Assembly (NCBI GenBank): GCA_026770025.1
Contig: JAMXDE010000012.1
Span: forward strand, 310,001-374,000
From: Craspedostauros australis
Lineage: Eukaryota; Bacillariophyta; Bacillariophyceae; Mastogloiales; Achnanthaceae
Direction: 5' to 3'
DNA: 64,000 nt
Shown: piece by piece, positions 20,021 through 31,600 of the stretch
Layout of the letters: each line of letters begins with the position of its first letter
Numbering within the stretch: position 1 is the stretch's first letter
The notes under the pieces: model-generated
Database searches by the model: none
What the model was told of the DNA's origin: nothing
The model's input: the letters and a program-made list of their open reading frames with translations, nothing else
Made by a program: the position numbers and the translations under genes

Positions 20021-23000
20021 TCAGCGAGTTGGCATCCTGATGCCGCCGCGACTTCCTTGCCCGTTGGGACTTCCGCCATCGTCGTCATTGTCGCTATCCG
20101 GTCTCTGCTTCAACCGGGGCCGTTTCCTCTTGTACCTTTTCCTTGGAGGTCCTTTGTTCGTGGTGCTTTCCACCACAATGTCACGCTCCTCTTCGCTGCT
20201 TGTTGCGGCCTTGTCACCGTCGGACTTGTCTGACTTGGAATCGGTTTCGTCCATGGAACTCGTGGAGCTTTCGTTTGGCTGAGACGACGTTCCAGATGAT
20301 GTCTCCGATCTGGACTGGGCAGACGTGTCAGTGATGGACACGGCATGGGACGAACGCCCGGCGGCCAGCGAGGAAAGGTTCTGCGACAGGGTTCTTGAAT
20401 TGTCCACGGGCAGCTTTGTGTCCCGCAGATCTGTGATCTTGACGCCGGTGGAGGATCGATTTAAGTTTGACGAAGCAGAACCATTGATGCCACCGGCACC
20501 GGGGTAGCCTTTCCGCAACTTCGACCCATTCTGGTCGATGGCATCGTCGTAGTTGCTGCGTAATGAGTTCAGGAAGTCAAGCAAAATGCCAGCCTCGTGA
20601 CTGTCAGGACTGGTGGGCTTGATGTTCGTGCCTTCCGTGATCTTCGATGTCCGTGCTTGTTTGCGCGGCGCCTGTGCATCGGATACCTTCCGCTTTTCGC
20701 TACGCTGCTCTGCTGCATCGACATGGGACTTTTGTGTGCGAGCAGAAGGCTTGGCAGGAGCGGCAGTTACAGTTACAGTTACAGCTGCAGCGAAATTGGA
20801 TGCGGGGGGAGCAACCGAGGTCGGGGTGGGCGGAGGTGCGGCGGGTGGTGGAATCGAAACAGGAACAGATGATGCCCGCGTTGTGGCACTTGGCAGGATT
20901 GGAGCTGTGGAGCTCTGTGGTTTCTCGTTTGGAAACTTCCCGATGGACTTCAGATGGGCTTGGTAGCTTTGTTGCAGCTGTTCTGACGGTGACAACTTAG
21001 GAACCGCAGGGATGGGGGGTGGGATGGGTGCAACGGCAGGCGCTGGTGTTGATGCCGAAGATACGTTGACCATCATGTTTGCCATCACGCCTGCGGCTGA
21101 TGCGGCGGCAGGAGGGGCAGGCGATGGTCCTGCGCTGGGTGCAGTTGGTGGAAGCGACTGTGGTCTATTCGCATGCGAGGCAGCGCTTGACGGCGGTTGA
21201 GCCAAAACTGGCTTGCTTGTTTGCCGATCGGCAACAGCCACTGGTTGAGGCCTGGCCGATGGTGTCGGTGCGGACGATGGCGCAGATGCCGACGCCGATA
21301 CCGCTGGCTGCGAGGCACCAGTTGCCTTGATATGCTCTTCGTATGCCAAACGCAGCTGTTGTTGCTGTTGTTGGATGTTGGCTGCCGCCAGTTGGTTCAG
21401 TGCGGGCCCCAATGACGCCGCTGCTTGCGCCCATGCAAGCGAAGTCACCGCGTTGTTGATTGCGTGGGCGTGGCCATTCGGTTGGTTGCTGCGTGAGAAA
21501 GTCGAATCGATTGGAGTGGAGCGAATAGGAATCAAAGGAGTGAATGCACACAAAATGGATAAGCTTTGGGTCATGATGTTCAATCGGGAGGCAACCACTG
21601 CGCAGACGAAGCATGATGGCAAAGCCAAGGTCAATGTTAAAGGTCGTACCTTGTTGGTAGTGTTGCTGCTGCGGCAGCAGCTGCTGCTACCGCGGCGGCT
21701 GCTTGAGTCGGATTCCTGGTGTTGGCTGCGGTGGGCACAAGCCACTGATTTTGGATTCTATTCAAGTTCCATGTGGACGCTGCGATGTTCATCGGAGCTG
21801 GTGCCACGGCGTTCTGACTTGGGATCTGCCCAGCTGCTGCCAATGCTGCCGTTGATTGCACTGTCGCAAGCTTCTTCAGCCAGGATGCAGTCGCTGCAGT
21901 TTGCAAGTTGTTCACGGCCGGGTACAGGTTCCCCAATGCAGATGGTTGCGCCAGCAACAGATCCTGCCGTCTGCTCGACAGCGGGGTGCCGTTCTGGTCA
22001 TGCTCGATTCTCATGCGGAACCGATGCTCCAGACGCTCCAGGTCGGCTCGTGCCATGTCGATTTCGGCCTGCGTCACCTGGGGTCTTTCCCTCAGATGGT
22101 AGACACGCCTGCCAAGGCAACATGCGCCGGTAAACTTCTTCGTTATCCTCATTGGGTCGCAATTCAGTTTCTCTGCCAGGTATGATCTCGGTGTGGATCC
22201 TTCCGGCAATGTGAGCAGGCCGATCCGTACGTAGTGGAGTATCTTGGATGTATACTCTTCCTCCTCAACCTAATGAAGCGAGGATTGCGTTCGCAAACAA
22301 CAGTGTTGTTTTGTTTGGCACACATATGCAGAAGCACAAGTGCGAAGACAAGCAACAACGACAAAATGAGGATGAAAGGCGATGGAAATGAGCGGGAAGC
22401 AAACCCGGAAGCGTACGTTTCATGTGCAGGCGCAGGTGACGGTGTTGATGAAAGAGAAGCAGAAGACAGACAAAGATGAAGAGGATGAAAGAGTGCAGAA
22501 GCAAGTAAGATCTTGATCGAAACGAAAGCTGGAATTCGCAAAGGCCGACGTCGTAGACACAGCAATGAAGTGGAGTCTCTATCTTTCGCGCTCTAGGCCA
22601 AGAAGCCAAGCAGGGTGGACACTTGGTTCTGTCCTCCTGATTCTCGGCTCCGCTTTCGCTTCCGTTGAACAGAGGCGTGGGTACCCAATGAGGGGTATCG
22701 GGGCTGGGCTTGGCTTGCATCCAACGGAGCCATTGGAGATAATGAGACAGCATCCTCCTGTTACAACTTCGGACGAGGCTCCATGCGCTCATCGTTGTCG
22801 AACATTCATAGAGAACCAACCATACATACAGCCCAAGCAGCTCAAACAACCACACGCGGCACAGCCACGAAGACACGCACAAGGAAAGACGGAGCGGTAC
22901 GCACACAAGCAAACAAGCAGCAACGTGTAAAACTTACGGTCCATTTCCCCTTTCTAAGCTTCGAACGATCCTTCTTCGAAGCCTGCTTCTTCTTTGACCC

Positions 23001-23477
23001 CTGTGTTCCGCTCGAAGCTGACAGCTTGCTCTGTTCCTTCTGTGACTGACTTTCGCCGCCAGGACTCTGGCGTGGCTGATGTGCCGGTTTTCCCTGCTGA
23101 GGCTTCTTCTTTTGTGGTTGTTGTTGTTGTTGTTGTTGCTGTTGTTGATGTCCTTCAGTTGATGAAGGTAATGACTGTCGAGGTGACAATGACGGTGATG
23201 GTCCCATACTCTTTGAAGCGCCATTGCCTCTTCCATGGCCAGACTGTGCTGGTGGATGTGGATGAGTAGGGGAAGAAGCCGACGGCGATGCCGCTGCTTT
23301 GATTGACGATGGAGTAGAGTCTGTTTGTGTCGTTGATGCGTTGCTGTTGTCGCTGGCTCTCTTCTTGGATGAAGACGATGTTGACAGCGAGGATGCCGCG
23401 ATCGCCCGAGACGGAGAGTCGTTGTCGGACACATCACCATCGTCATCATTGTTTGCTGCATGGGTTGACGAGCCCAT
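20021..23477 (-). CDS. KGKWT-EEE / LNCDPMRI domain protein, stramenopile-type, function unknown
   Basis: Three exons: 23477..22938, 22269..21650 and 21488..20021, separated by introns of 668 nt (GTAAGT donor, TTCATTAG acceptor) and 161 nt (GTACGA donor, CACGCAG acceptor); 875 residues. Residues 1-170 are Ser/Thr/Pro/Gln-rich with a poly-Gln run. At about 175-242 lies the one ordered block, assembled across intron 1: KGKWT, EEEEYTSKIL, IGLLTLPEG, RSYLAEKLNCDPMRITKKF and CCLGRRVYH. I recall this arrangement from many uncharacterised diatom and oomycete proteins. The remainder is Ala/Pro/Ser/Gln-rich and ends in a basic, possibly nuclear-localising segment (PRKRYKRKRPRLKQR). A nuclear regulatory role is a guess. 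A second in-frame Met at 23573 is possible. Confidence 0.82.
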
Positions 23478-26056
23478 GCTCCGATGTCTTGTGAAAGTAG
23501 GCGTCGGCTGTTTGCTTATTGATTCGATCCTTCTGTGACGGGCACGCAATCCATATTCATGCTCGATGCACACGCGATTTGCTTCTGCGGTGGGTAGAAG
23601 AGGTGAGTGTAGTTGTTGGCGTGTGGTCCAACGTGCGTAAGGTCTGCAGTTGCCTGTCTCTGTTTGCTAACGACGCAGCTCGTGTGTCTGCTCTCGATGC
23701 TCTCTCAGCCTGTTTGGTGCTTGTCTGTTTCCGTTTGATCACTGCTGCTCTATCGCTGTTGATGATGCTTGGAGAGTTGGTGATGGGTGATGGGTGATGA
23801 TGGATGGTGAATGAAGGAATGACGAATGTATGGATGAATGAATGAACTGGAGTGGGATGGTATCAGCACGGCCCTGTGTCCACAGCCTGCTATAGGAGTT
23901 GTGGTGCGAGAGTGCGCTCAGCTCTCTTCGACGGAAACAGAGAGTAGCCCTTGCGGCAGGAATCGACGCAACAGCTGGAACAATGTCTTTCTTTGTGTGT
24001 ATTGGAATTGCGCGGAGCAGCGCGAGCTAATGCAAAAAGGCACCCCCCGCCAGAGCAGACTTCTGCTTGCCCCAATCCGGTTGTTGATGTACACGCAGGA
24101 AGGTTGCTCCTGACAGCGCTTGAATTGAATTGAAGTAGCACCTGGTGTTCCCGATCGCCTTTCCCGCTTCTTGTGCTGTTCGTTGCCACACTCGCCTCGC
24201 CTGACCTCTTCCTGAATTGCCTTGGCCTGTCTTGTGCTTTGTCCTGTCCTGATCTCTCCTGACCTGCCTACCAATACTGTCTGTCACCCTCTTCCACACC
24301 TCTCTTGTGCTTGTACCCCGGCACGAATACTGGGCAGATCGGTGAGGAGGTGTCAGGAATACGCCAGAAGCTCAAACTCACGCACGTATTTGCACACACA
24401 CTCAACACCAAGGGCTACTGTGATGTATGGAAAGGCTTTGTCTGGGAGACACCGACATTGAGGGTGACGACCGTAACCAGTTCGAGCAAAAACAGCTCAC
24501 AGCGATGCGCAGAAGACGGGGACGAGCATCGTAGACGCGGCAATTACGGCGATGACGATGATGTTGTCACAAACCGGCTGGGAAAAGGCTTGTGGATGGC
24601 TCTCGGAAAGGAACGATATGTCTGCCTCGGGTTCGCAGCTTGCACGTTAAGTAAAAAACTGAAACAACGATGACAGATACATACGTCAATGCAAACGGTT
24701 GTGCGTACTTAACAAGTTGCAGTGTAGACGAATCAACGTGCAAGCTGCTTTTTCGATCTGGTCTGTACACTGCACGATTGCCGTTAAGTAAAATAATGGT
24801 ACGCACTTTTTCGATGCTCGACGTGTGTGATGATTCTCGCTGATGAGGCACGCTGTCCACAGACTCCAAAAACAGATGGTCTTGGAAGTGGACACACGTG
24901 GTTGCTGAAACTTCTGAGTGTCTCCATCTCATACGTTGGTTCTCGTTTCTGCCAAACGACGTGGGTACTCGTGTGCGCGAATGCCATTCCGGCGGCCAGT
25001 GACACGAGATGACAACTTCAATCTTTTTGTCCTCCTGCGATGCATCCATGCGAGTGCGAGTACAAATACGAGTACACGTGCTCGGGCTTGGACTTTGTCA
25101 ATTCGTATTTTGCGCCCACAAGAGTGCAATGGCGGCAAGTACGCACTTTCCCATCAAGTCGTGCCGAGAATGTCGGTTCTTCTATCGTGGGTTGCACCTT
25201 CCTTGTTTTTGACGACAGGTGCGATGGGAGTGAAGATGACGGTAACGATGATGATGGCGTTCGCTGTTCCTTCTCTTGTCACCATGGCGTTTCCGATTTG
25301 GGTTCTGTTCTTTGCGCTAACCACGCTCAACCAACACGCTGATCCTGTCCGTTCTGGTCCTGGTCGTGCTCCTTTCTCGCTTGGCCTTCTCGGTGCTATT
25401 CACCAAGTGGATGGTCGGCAACAAGCGCGACGCAAGTGACAGAGGAGAGTGCATACCAAACACAAGGAATGCCACACAAGAGCACGTCTACCTGCTCTGC
25501 GGATCGTCCTAACCCAGCATGGTATTCTATTCTACTTGCGCTCGCTCCAAATCCAGGAGGAGGACGTTCTGTACCATGAAACAATCACAATCGCATCAAC
25601 ATCGTTTCCTCCATCTCAACTGCTGGTGTTGCCGTTGGTACGAACACAATATTGGAATACGAACAGGGATGGATCTTCGTATGGTGGAACCGAGTGCGAG
25701 TGGTCTCTCCCTCTCTCTGGAGTAGTCGGGTCTGTTCGTAACCGTAGGTACATTGGAGTAGAGAAGGGATACATCATGCTCCATGAACATTCTGTGCACA
25801 ACGCAACTCGATACGAACAGCTCGCACTGGTGCAGCACTCGACGACCAAGCACCAATAGCGGATCAGAGAGTGCTACGTACCCATGCAGAGAGCGAACTG
25901 GGCAAAACCAGAAGAATGGGACGCTCGTTTTGTGAGCAACATCCGGGTCATCCTGACATCATGACGCCACGTTCGCGATTGATGAGATTCAAGACTCAAC
26001 CAATCGTGAACTTGTTTGTGGCTCACGCGTTCACGAGCGAAACATGAGTCGTACCG

Positions 26057-26152
26057 GTCAATTGACGGATCGCGGCGCATGTTCGGTCAAAGCGATCAAT
26101 CGTTCCGAGTTGACACGATTGACCGTTCAAACCGTGTTTTGCGAATTGACGC
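26057..26152. promoter_or_regulatory. Cluster of TTGAC half sites upstream of the aureochrome
   Basis: Six TTGAC or GTCAA cores occur within about 95 bases, including the perfect palindrome GTCAATTGAC (26057-26066), GGTCAA, AGTTGAC, ATTGACC and AATTGAC. TGAC is the half site of many bZIP proteins and TTGAC of WRKY factors. Binding is inferred only. Confidence 0.4.
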
Positions 26153-26533
26153 GATTCCATTGGTGAATTCTGGCCGAATGAGATCCTTCGGAGGCAGCAA
26201 GCTTCAAGAACAGCACCTGGTTTGGTGGTCTGTTTTGTGTCTCACCTGCGATGAGCCCATGTTGCGCGTGTGTGTGTGTCTTGTTGTGCCCTTGTGTGTG
26301 TCGATGAGGAGGAGCGGAAACAAGCGATGAGACAGCACAGAAAACGACAAAGAAACTGACAGCGATGCAAGCGCGGTTGCAGCAACAGCGCTTCTCCCCC
26401 TCTCTCTCCTTCTTGGCTTGACGTGTCTCCACTCAGAGTAACAAAGGTGTTGCGCGACGGCAAAGAAGCTGAGAGGCCGCTGGTTGCGAACAGTCGCAGA
26501 AGACCGGCAGCTTCACTGAATGATCCTCCCATC

Positions 26534-26589
26534 AACGCAACAAGGCAACGACGCAACAAGGCAACGACGCAACAAGGCAACGACGCATC
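26534..26589. repeat. 16-bp tandem repeat, about 3.5 copies
   Basis: The unit AAGGCAACGACGCAAC is repeated about three times with a partial leading copy and a changed last base. It lies about 520 bases upstream of the aureochrome ATG, probably in its leader or promoter. Confidence 0.85.
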
Positions 26590-27108
26590 GAGAAGCACCA
26601 AAAACGAAGAGAGGAGGCAACAGCTCCGTCCGCCCCTGTCCTCCTGTTTGGCAGCGCAGCATCAATCTCAGCACTTTATCGACCTCTGCAGCCCAAGGCG
26701 ACAAGGGTTGTCGAGAGACGGCTTCTCTGTTCTACTCTACTTTACGGAAATACTCGGAGTGCCCTCTGTTGCAGCACGCGGCACCCTCACGAGAGACGAC
26801 GGCGGCGAACTTGGGCCGTCCACACCATCCGCAGCGTTCGCCTGTAGCTCCATTTCGGATCCTTGTTCTGTATCCGAATTCTGCATCAAAGCGCAGCAGT
26901 TCGTATCAGGACCATCGCCATCAAGCGTCAACACTGAACACTCAACAACGGAGAGGTCATCGGACTTTCACTGCAGACCCATCCGCAACCAACCCAGATT
27001 GTGCACATCCGTGTCACCAAACAGGGAAGGGAGGCAGAAGAACCACACGAAACTTCCACTTGGAACACATATCAGCGACGAAGCACCTGAACGACTACAT
27101 CAGACAAC

Positions 27109-29688
27109 ATGACCAATGAGGTCCAGAAACCGTTGTTTGCTGCGGCGTCGGCCACCCAGGGACAGAACCAGGTAAGTCGCTTTCAAAACCATCGCGCTGT
27201 TGGCATGTGCTTGCAGCTGATGCTTCAAATGCCATTGCGGAGTCACACGCGCAATCGCGACCGCTCTGCACACTTCCAGGTCTCTCCCATTTAGGAGTCA
27301 TTCGTTGGCCTGTTCGGCTCTGAAGTATGTCTGGAGTGTGGTGCCATACACACATCTCTGGATGGAATGACGCGGTGGAGGGGTCCTTCGTCTATTAGGA
27401 TTCCTCCGATGACTACGCACCATGCTAGGTCACCAGAAGCCAATCCCCAAACAATTGCCTCATGAGCTATTCTCCATTCCACTCTCCCCTCCTTCAATTC
27501 ATTTCATTTCTTTGCACACTCACCATCGCGTGCTCCAACTCGGCTATCTTCAATGGACTTCCGCCTTGTTGTTCGTGTGTATGACTACTTGGCTTCCCTT
27601 ACTCCGGCATGATGCGACTTCATTGCCCCACCATGCACAACATGCATGGTCAATGACACGAATGACACACATAACCTTCACGACCTATCCTTTGCAAATC
27701 ACAGGATGACTTCGACCTCAACGAGATCTTCCAGGACTACTTCATTAGCGAAGGCTTCGAGGACCCGTTGAACGCATACACCAGCTCGATGGCGAACTAC
27801 GGCGGTGGAGCAGCATCCATCGCCATCACTCAACAAGCTGTGGCAACAGCGCCAGCTGCAGCAGTTGCAATCGCACCCGCCCAGGTGCCCGGGATGGACC
27901 AACCTGCGGGAATTGCGATGGGACAACTCCAGCCAGCATCAGCACCAGTACCAACGCAGTTTGCACCCACAGGGGTGGCACCAGGGACGGCGATGGTCGC
28001 AGCACCAGCGGGAGTTGCCATCCCAGGACAGGCGATGGTGACGGGGCTAGCCGGCACCAATATTATGGCACAGCCAGCACCGCAACCGGCAGCGGTAGCC
28101 GGGGCCCCAGCACCGAACAAATTGCCAACGGGTGGAATCAAAACGACCTTCCATGCCACGGCAACGCAGCAGGTGCCACAGGTAGCCGCCGCACCAGGCA
28201 TCCAGCACTACCAGCACATCGCACCACCGACGAAACGCACCAAGATACAAGCTCCGTTGGCAGCGCCTGGTGCCGGAGGACTCACGAGCAGGCTTGGCGT
28301 TCCGTTCCCAGTCGCCGCCCCAGGTATGGCGAGGACGGGGATGGTGACACCAATGGGCGCCCCTCATCTGGGAGCACATACAGCAACAAGCGGCATCTCT
28401 CTGCCGATCGGTGTGGGCATTCGGCTTGGTGGAATGGGCGGCGTAGCACCAGCGACGGCACAAGCGGCGAGGACGAGCGCACCGGGACAGTTTCACATGT
28501 GGGGCGCACCGCAAGGGGGAGCCATGACAGATCAGGCCATCGCGGAACGTCGGCTGCGGAACCGCGAACACGCCAAACGCAGCCGCGTCCGCAAGAAATT
28601 CATGCTCGAATCGCTTCAGGAGCAGGTGCTGCAGCTGCAAAAGGAGAATCAACGACTCAGAACGCTCGTTCAGGACAATGTACCGGAACACGCGCAGAAG
28701 ATAATATCCGAATGCTGCCAGTCCAGCCCGCTGTTTGCAGACGGCGAGCTGGAAATAGAGGCGGAAACGAAACCAAAGCCCGCCACCACGCTCGTCAAGT
28801 CAGACTTTTCTCTCATGACCAGCCTCTCGTCGGGCCAGCAGAACTTCGTCCTCTCCGATCCCAGGTTACCAGACAACCCCATCGTTTTCGCGACGCCGGG
28901 ATTCTACAAGCTCACTGGCTACACGCAAGAGCAGGTGCTCGGACGCAACTGCCGCTTCCTCCAAGGTCCTGGGACCAACCCGAAGCACGTGGATATCATC
29001 CGCAAAGCGATTGCCACGGGAGCGGACTGCACGACGTGCATCCTGAACTACAAGGCAGATGGAACACCGTTCTGGAACCAGTTCTTCGTCGCGGCACTTC
29101 GTGACTCCGACAATTGCATCGTCAACTACGTAAGTGCATGCAGCTGTGGTGCAATGCAGATGAATGCCGTTGTTGTTGGTGTTGTTGTTGTTGTTGTTGT
29201 TTGTCCGATGACGAAGACGCCATGCGGGTGTGTGTTGGAGCGCAAGCTTCACTATAACTCGTATAGTATGTCTGCCCATTCGCCTGCGTTTGTGCATATT
29301 GGATGTCATACAAGTCATCACGTGCAAATGGCTGTCACACCGATGACTCATCCCACTCACAATCGCTCACTGCAATTATTTCCCCACCGTCATCATTTCA
29401 TCGTTTTATTTTATGCAACAACGCACAACAATGCAGGTTGGCGTGCAAACGGAGATTGAGCCTGAAATGGGAGCAAACGCACTGGAGGATAGAGTTAATG
29501 CTGTGTTGCCTCTGCAAAACAAGGAGGACGAGGGTATGGCGGAGGACGGAACACCCATCCTCGCTGCGCCAGCTGTTTCTGGCCAAGCGGCTGTTGCAGG
29601 AGCAGCACCCGCCGCCGTTCCCCAGCCTACGGCTGCACCTGCTGTCGCCACACAGCCGACGGACCCCGCCAGTATGAATGTATCGTAA
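27109..29688 (+). CDS. AUREO: Aureochrome: bZIP transcription factor with LOV blue-light sensor
   Basis: Blue-light-regulated nuclear transcription factor. Exons are 27109..27171 (MTNEVQKPLF...), 27705..29129 and 29437..29688; 579 residues. Introns use GTAAGT donors and CACAG / ATGCAG acceptors. Exon 2 opens with an acidic DDFDLNEIFQDYFISEG, likely part of an activation region, then a long Ala/Pro/Gly-rich stretch. The basic region RNREHAKRSRVRKK and leucine zipper lie at about 302-350. The LOV domain spans about 400-510, with GRNCRFLQG carrying the flavin-adduct Cys437 and the closing strand IVNY|VGVQTE restored by splicing of intron 2. bZIP before LOV is unique to aureochromes. The chain is longer than the roughly 350 residues usual for the family because of the Ala/Pro N-terminus and tail. 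Confidence 0.95.
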
Positions 29689-30754
29689 AAGGAAAGCTTC
29701 GGACCTGGCTTGTAGTGACTTCAAAGGGGACCCGCGATGAGTTGGACTGAAAGAAGACAGGCGTCGACGGGTTCGTCGCCGCAGTCGCCGAATGGGATTG
29801 TGCAATAGCAAGATTGGATGAAGCATTCCATCAAAGCCAGAGTCATCATACACTCAATTGTGCCAGAACAGTCACATGGATTGATACTATATGATGCTCT
29901 CTTCGTGTCGGTGTAGAAATAGACGTGGATGCAGTTGGTGCTTCCCCATCGCGATTCATCTTTGTGTATAAAACCAAAAAGCAAGACTCTCCCTTTCTCC
30001 AGAGAGAAAGATAATCGCATGACAAACACACGCACACATGAGCAGCCGTCGGGCTGACCTCTTGATCCGTGACGCATTGCTGCGTAGGTTGGTCCAATCC
30101 AAGGATACGGCGTCATGTACAATCCGGTTGGATGCATGAATTGAATACGTTCGCCACATGCTTGAGGCTCGAGTAGTATCATGTGTAACTGTGTACAACG
30201 AGTATGTACGTATCATCTGTGTCGCGATACAGCATGCTCACTTCCAATGATCAATGTCGACGATGAACGAGACCGTGGGCTGGAGTACATACTCTCCAGA
30301 GTAGATCACTCAACGGCAATGATGTTGCAGTGGTCCTATGTGCTTTGTCTCATGGTTGTCAAGAGAGATAATTATCTACGAGTACTGTGGCTGGCTGGCT
30401 GGATGTTGTACTCGTGCACAAGACGAAGATGAATATGAATGGAACGACATGGCATATGGTGGCATGGGACAATCCTCTGGAGGAGTTAATCTTAGCATGA
30501 GATCCAGACTACTCTCACGAAGATCGCATGCCACACGTGTTTTACACAACTCCGATCAATAGTCGCCATCGCACAGAGTGCGGCTACAGCTTCTCTACTG
30601 ATTTGATACGGTGTGGCACGGCAGGTGCGGTGCATGTACTTCACTATTCCGGAACTGCATTCGCTCGATGTTAGCGAGAGAATGGATCTTTGGCAACTTG
30701 GCAGGATGAACGCAACTGCAGTTGCCAACATCGTATTCATCAGAGAGCCACAGT
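29689..30754. other. Intergenic: converging 3' ends of aureochrome and MED6
   Basis: No supportable gene. The segment 30270-30310 holds a near-palindromic GGAGTAC / TACTCTCC arrangement, one of the recurrent GAGTAC words of the window. Confidence 0.5.
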
Positions 30755-31600
30755 TCACCCACCTCCAACCGTGGGCGTGCTTGGTTTTGTCGGCGTTCCA
30801 GTGGCCGGCGTGATCGTGGGTATCGTGGCTGTGGATTGCATCGTCGTTGAGGATGCCGCCGTTGCAGCCGAAGTAACCGGCGCAGAAGACGAGACGAAGC
30901 GGCTTTTGCTCAGTCTCACGAGGATCTGATCGATGGCCAGCGACGCGCGCAGACCTTCCTCTTCAGCCTCCGTTCTTTCGCCGGGCGCCCTGCCGTCGAG
31001 GATCCTGCGACGTCGCACTGCCTTCTGATTCTTGAGCTGCTGCACGGGATCCACCGTGTCATCATCATCCGCGAAGTTCCAGCTGTAGTCGAAGGACGGC
31101 TGATACCGTGCACACTGCGAGAGCGCGGCGCTCGCGCCCGCCAATCCCTCGAGAGTCCGAGCGACGTTGGTCTTCATCAACGATCGCATGGAAGGGGATT
31201 TGTAAATGACACCTTCCACCACGTAGTAGATGCCCAGGACCTTGACGTCCGACACCCTGCGGCCCGTTCTGAGAACGTGGCGGATGGTATAGAGCGGCGA
31301 TGGCTGGATGTAGAAGGCGGGGTCGACGGGCGGCATCAACTCGTACTGCTCCCCCGTCAACCGCGTCAACGCTCTCGTGTACTCCTCCTCTGCTGCCTGC
31401 GGCGTCATGGGGATTCCGTTGGTGCCCTGCTGCACGAGAACGCCGATGGCGATGCCCTGCATCCCCAGCACCTCATTGCTCGTGTTGACCTTCGTGCGGA
31501 AGGGATTCAGCGGATGCAGGAAGTAATCCAGCACGTTCACTCTGGACAGCCCGAACCGCGCCAGAAAGACTGGATCGACGAAGGAGGCTGTATCTGACAT
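30755..31600 (-). CDS. MED6: Mediator complex subunit 6
   Basis: Head-module subunit of Mediator, which links transcription factors to RNA polymerase II in the nucleus. Single exon, 281 residues (human about 246). Family features in order: FLARFGLSRVNVLDYFLHPLNPF, with a shortened spacer before NEVLGMQG; LYTIRHVLRTGRRVSDVKVL; GIYYVVEGVIYKSPSMRSLM; then FDYSWNF. The last 50 residues are Ala/Thr/Pro-rich and not part of the domain. The start MSDTASFVDPVFLARF matches the usual short lead before the first conserved helix. Head-to-head with the MFS gene. Confidence 0.93.
   Translation of the reverse strand: MSDTASFVDPVFLARFGLSRVNVLDYFLHPLNPFRTKVNTSNEVLGMQGIAIGVLVQQGTNGIPMTPQAAEEEYTRALTRLTGEQYELMPPVDPAFYIQPSPLYTIRHVLRTGRRVSDVKVLGIYYVVEGVIYKSPSMRSLMKTNVARTLEGLAGASAALSQCARYQPSFDYSWNFADDDDTVDPVQQLKNQKAVRRRRILDGRAPGERTEAEEEGLRASLAIDQILVRLSKSRFVSSSAPVTSAATAASSTTMQSTATIPTITPATGTPTKPSTPTVGGG

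Larger units (their letters stand above)
23478..27108. other. 3.6 kb gene-free region between two divergent genes
   Basis: This is the longest gap in the window. Reading frames here are short and none resembles a known protein. It lies upstream of both the KGKWT gene and the aureochrome, so both promoters and 5' leaders are here. It contains the TTGAC cluster (26057-26152), a 16-bp tandem repeat (26534-26589) and many GAGTA/TACTCG words (24960-25760). A non-coding RNA or small gene cannot be excluded. Confidence 0.5.

Noticed and set aside
26423-27112. 229-codon plus-strand frame just before the aureochrome start
   Set aside because: Composed of the tandem repeat and Arg/Ser-rich sequence, with no domain. 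More likely leader or promoter of the aureochrome.
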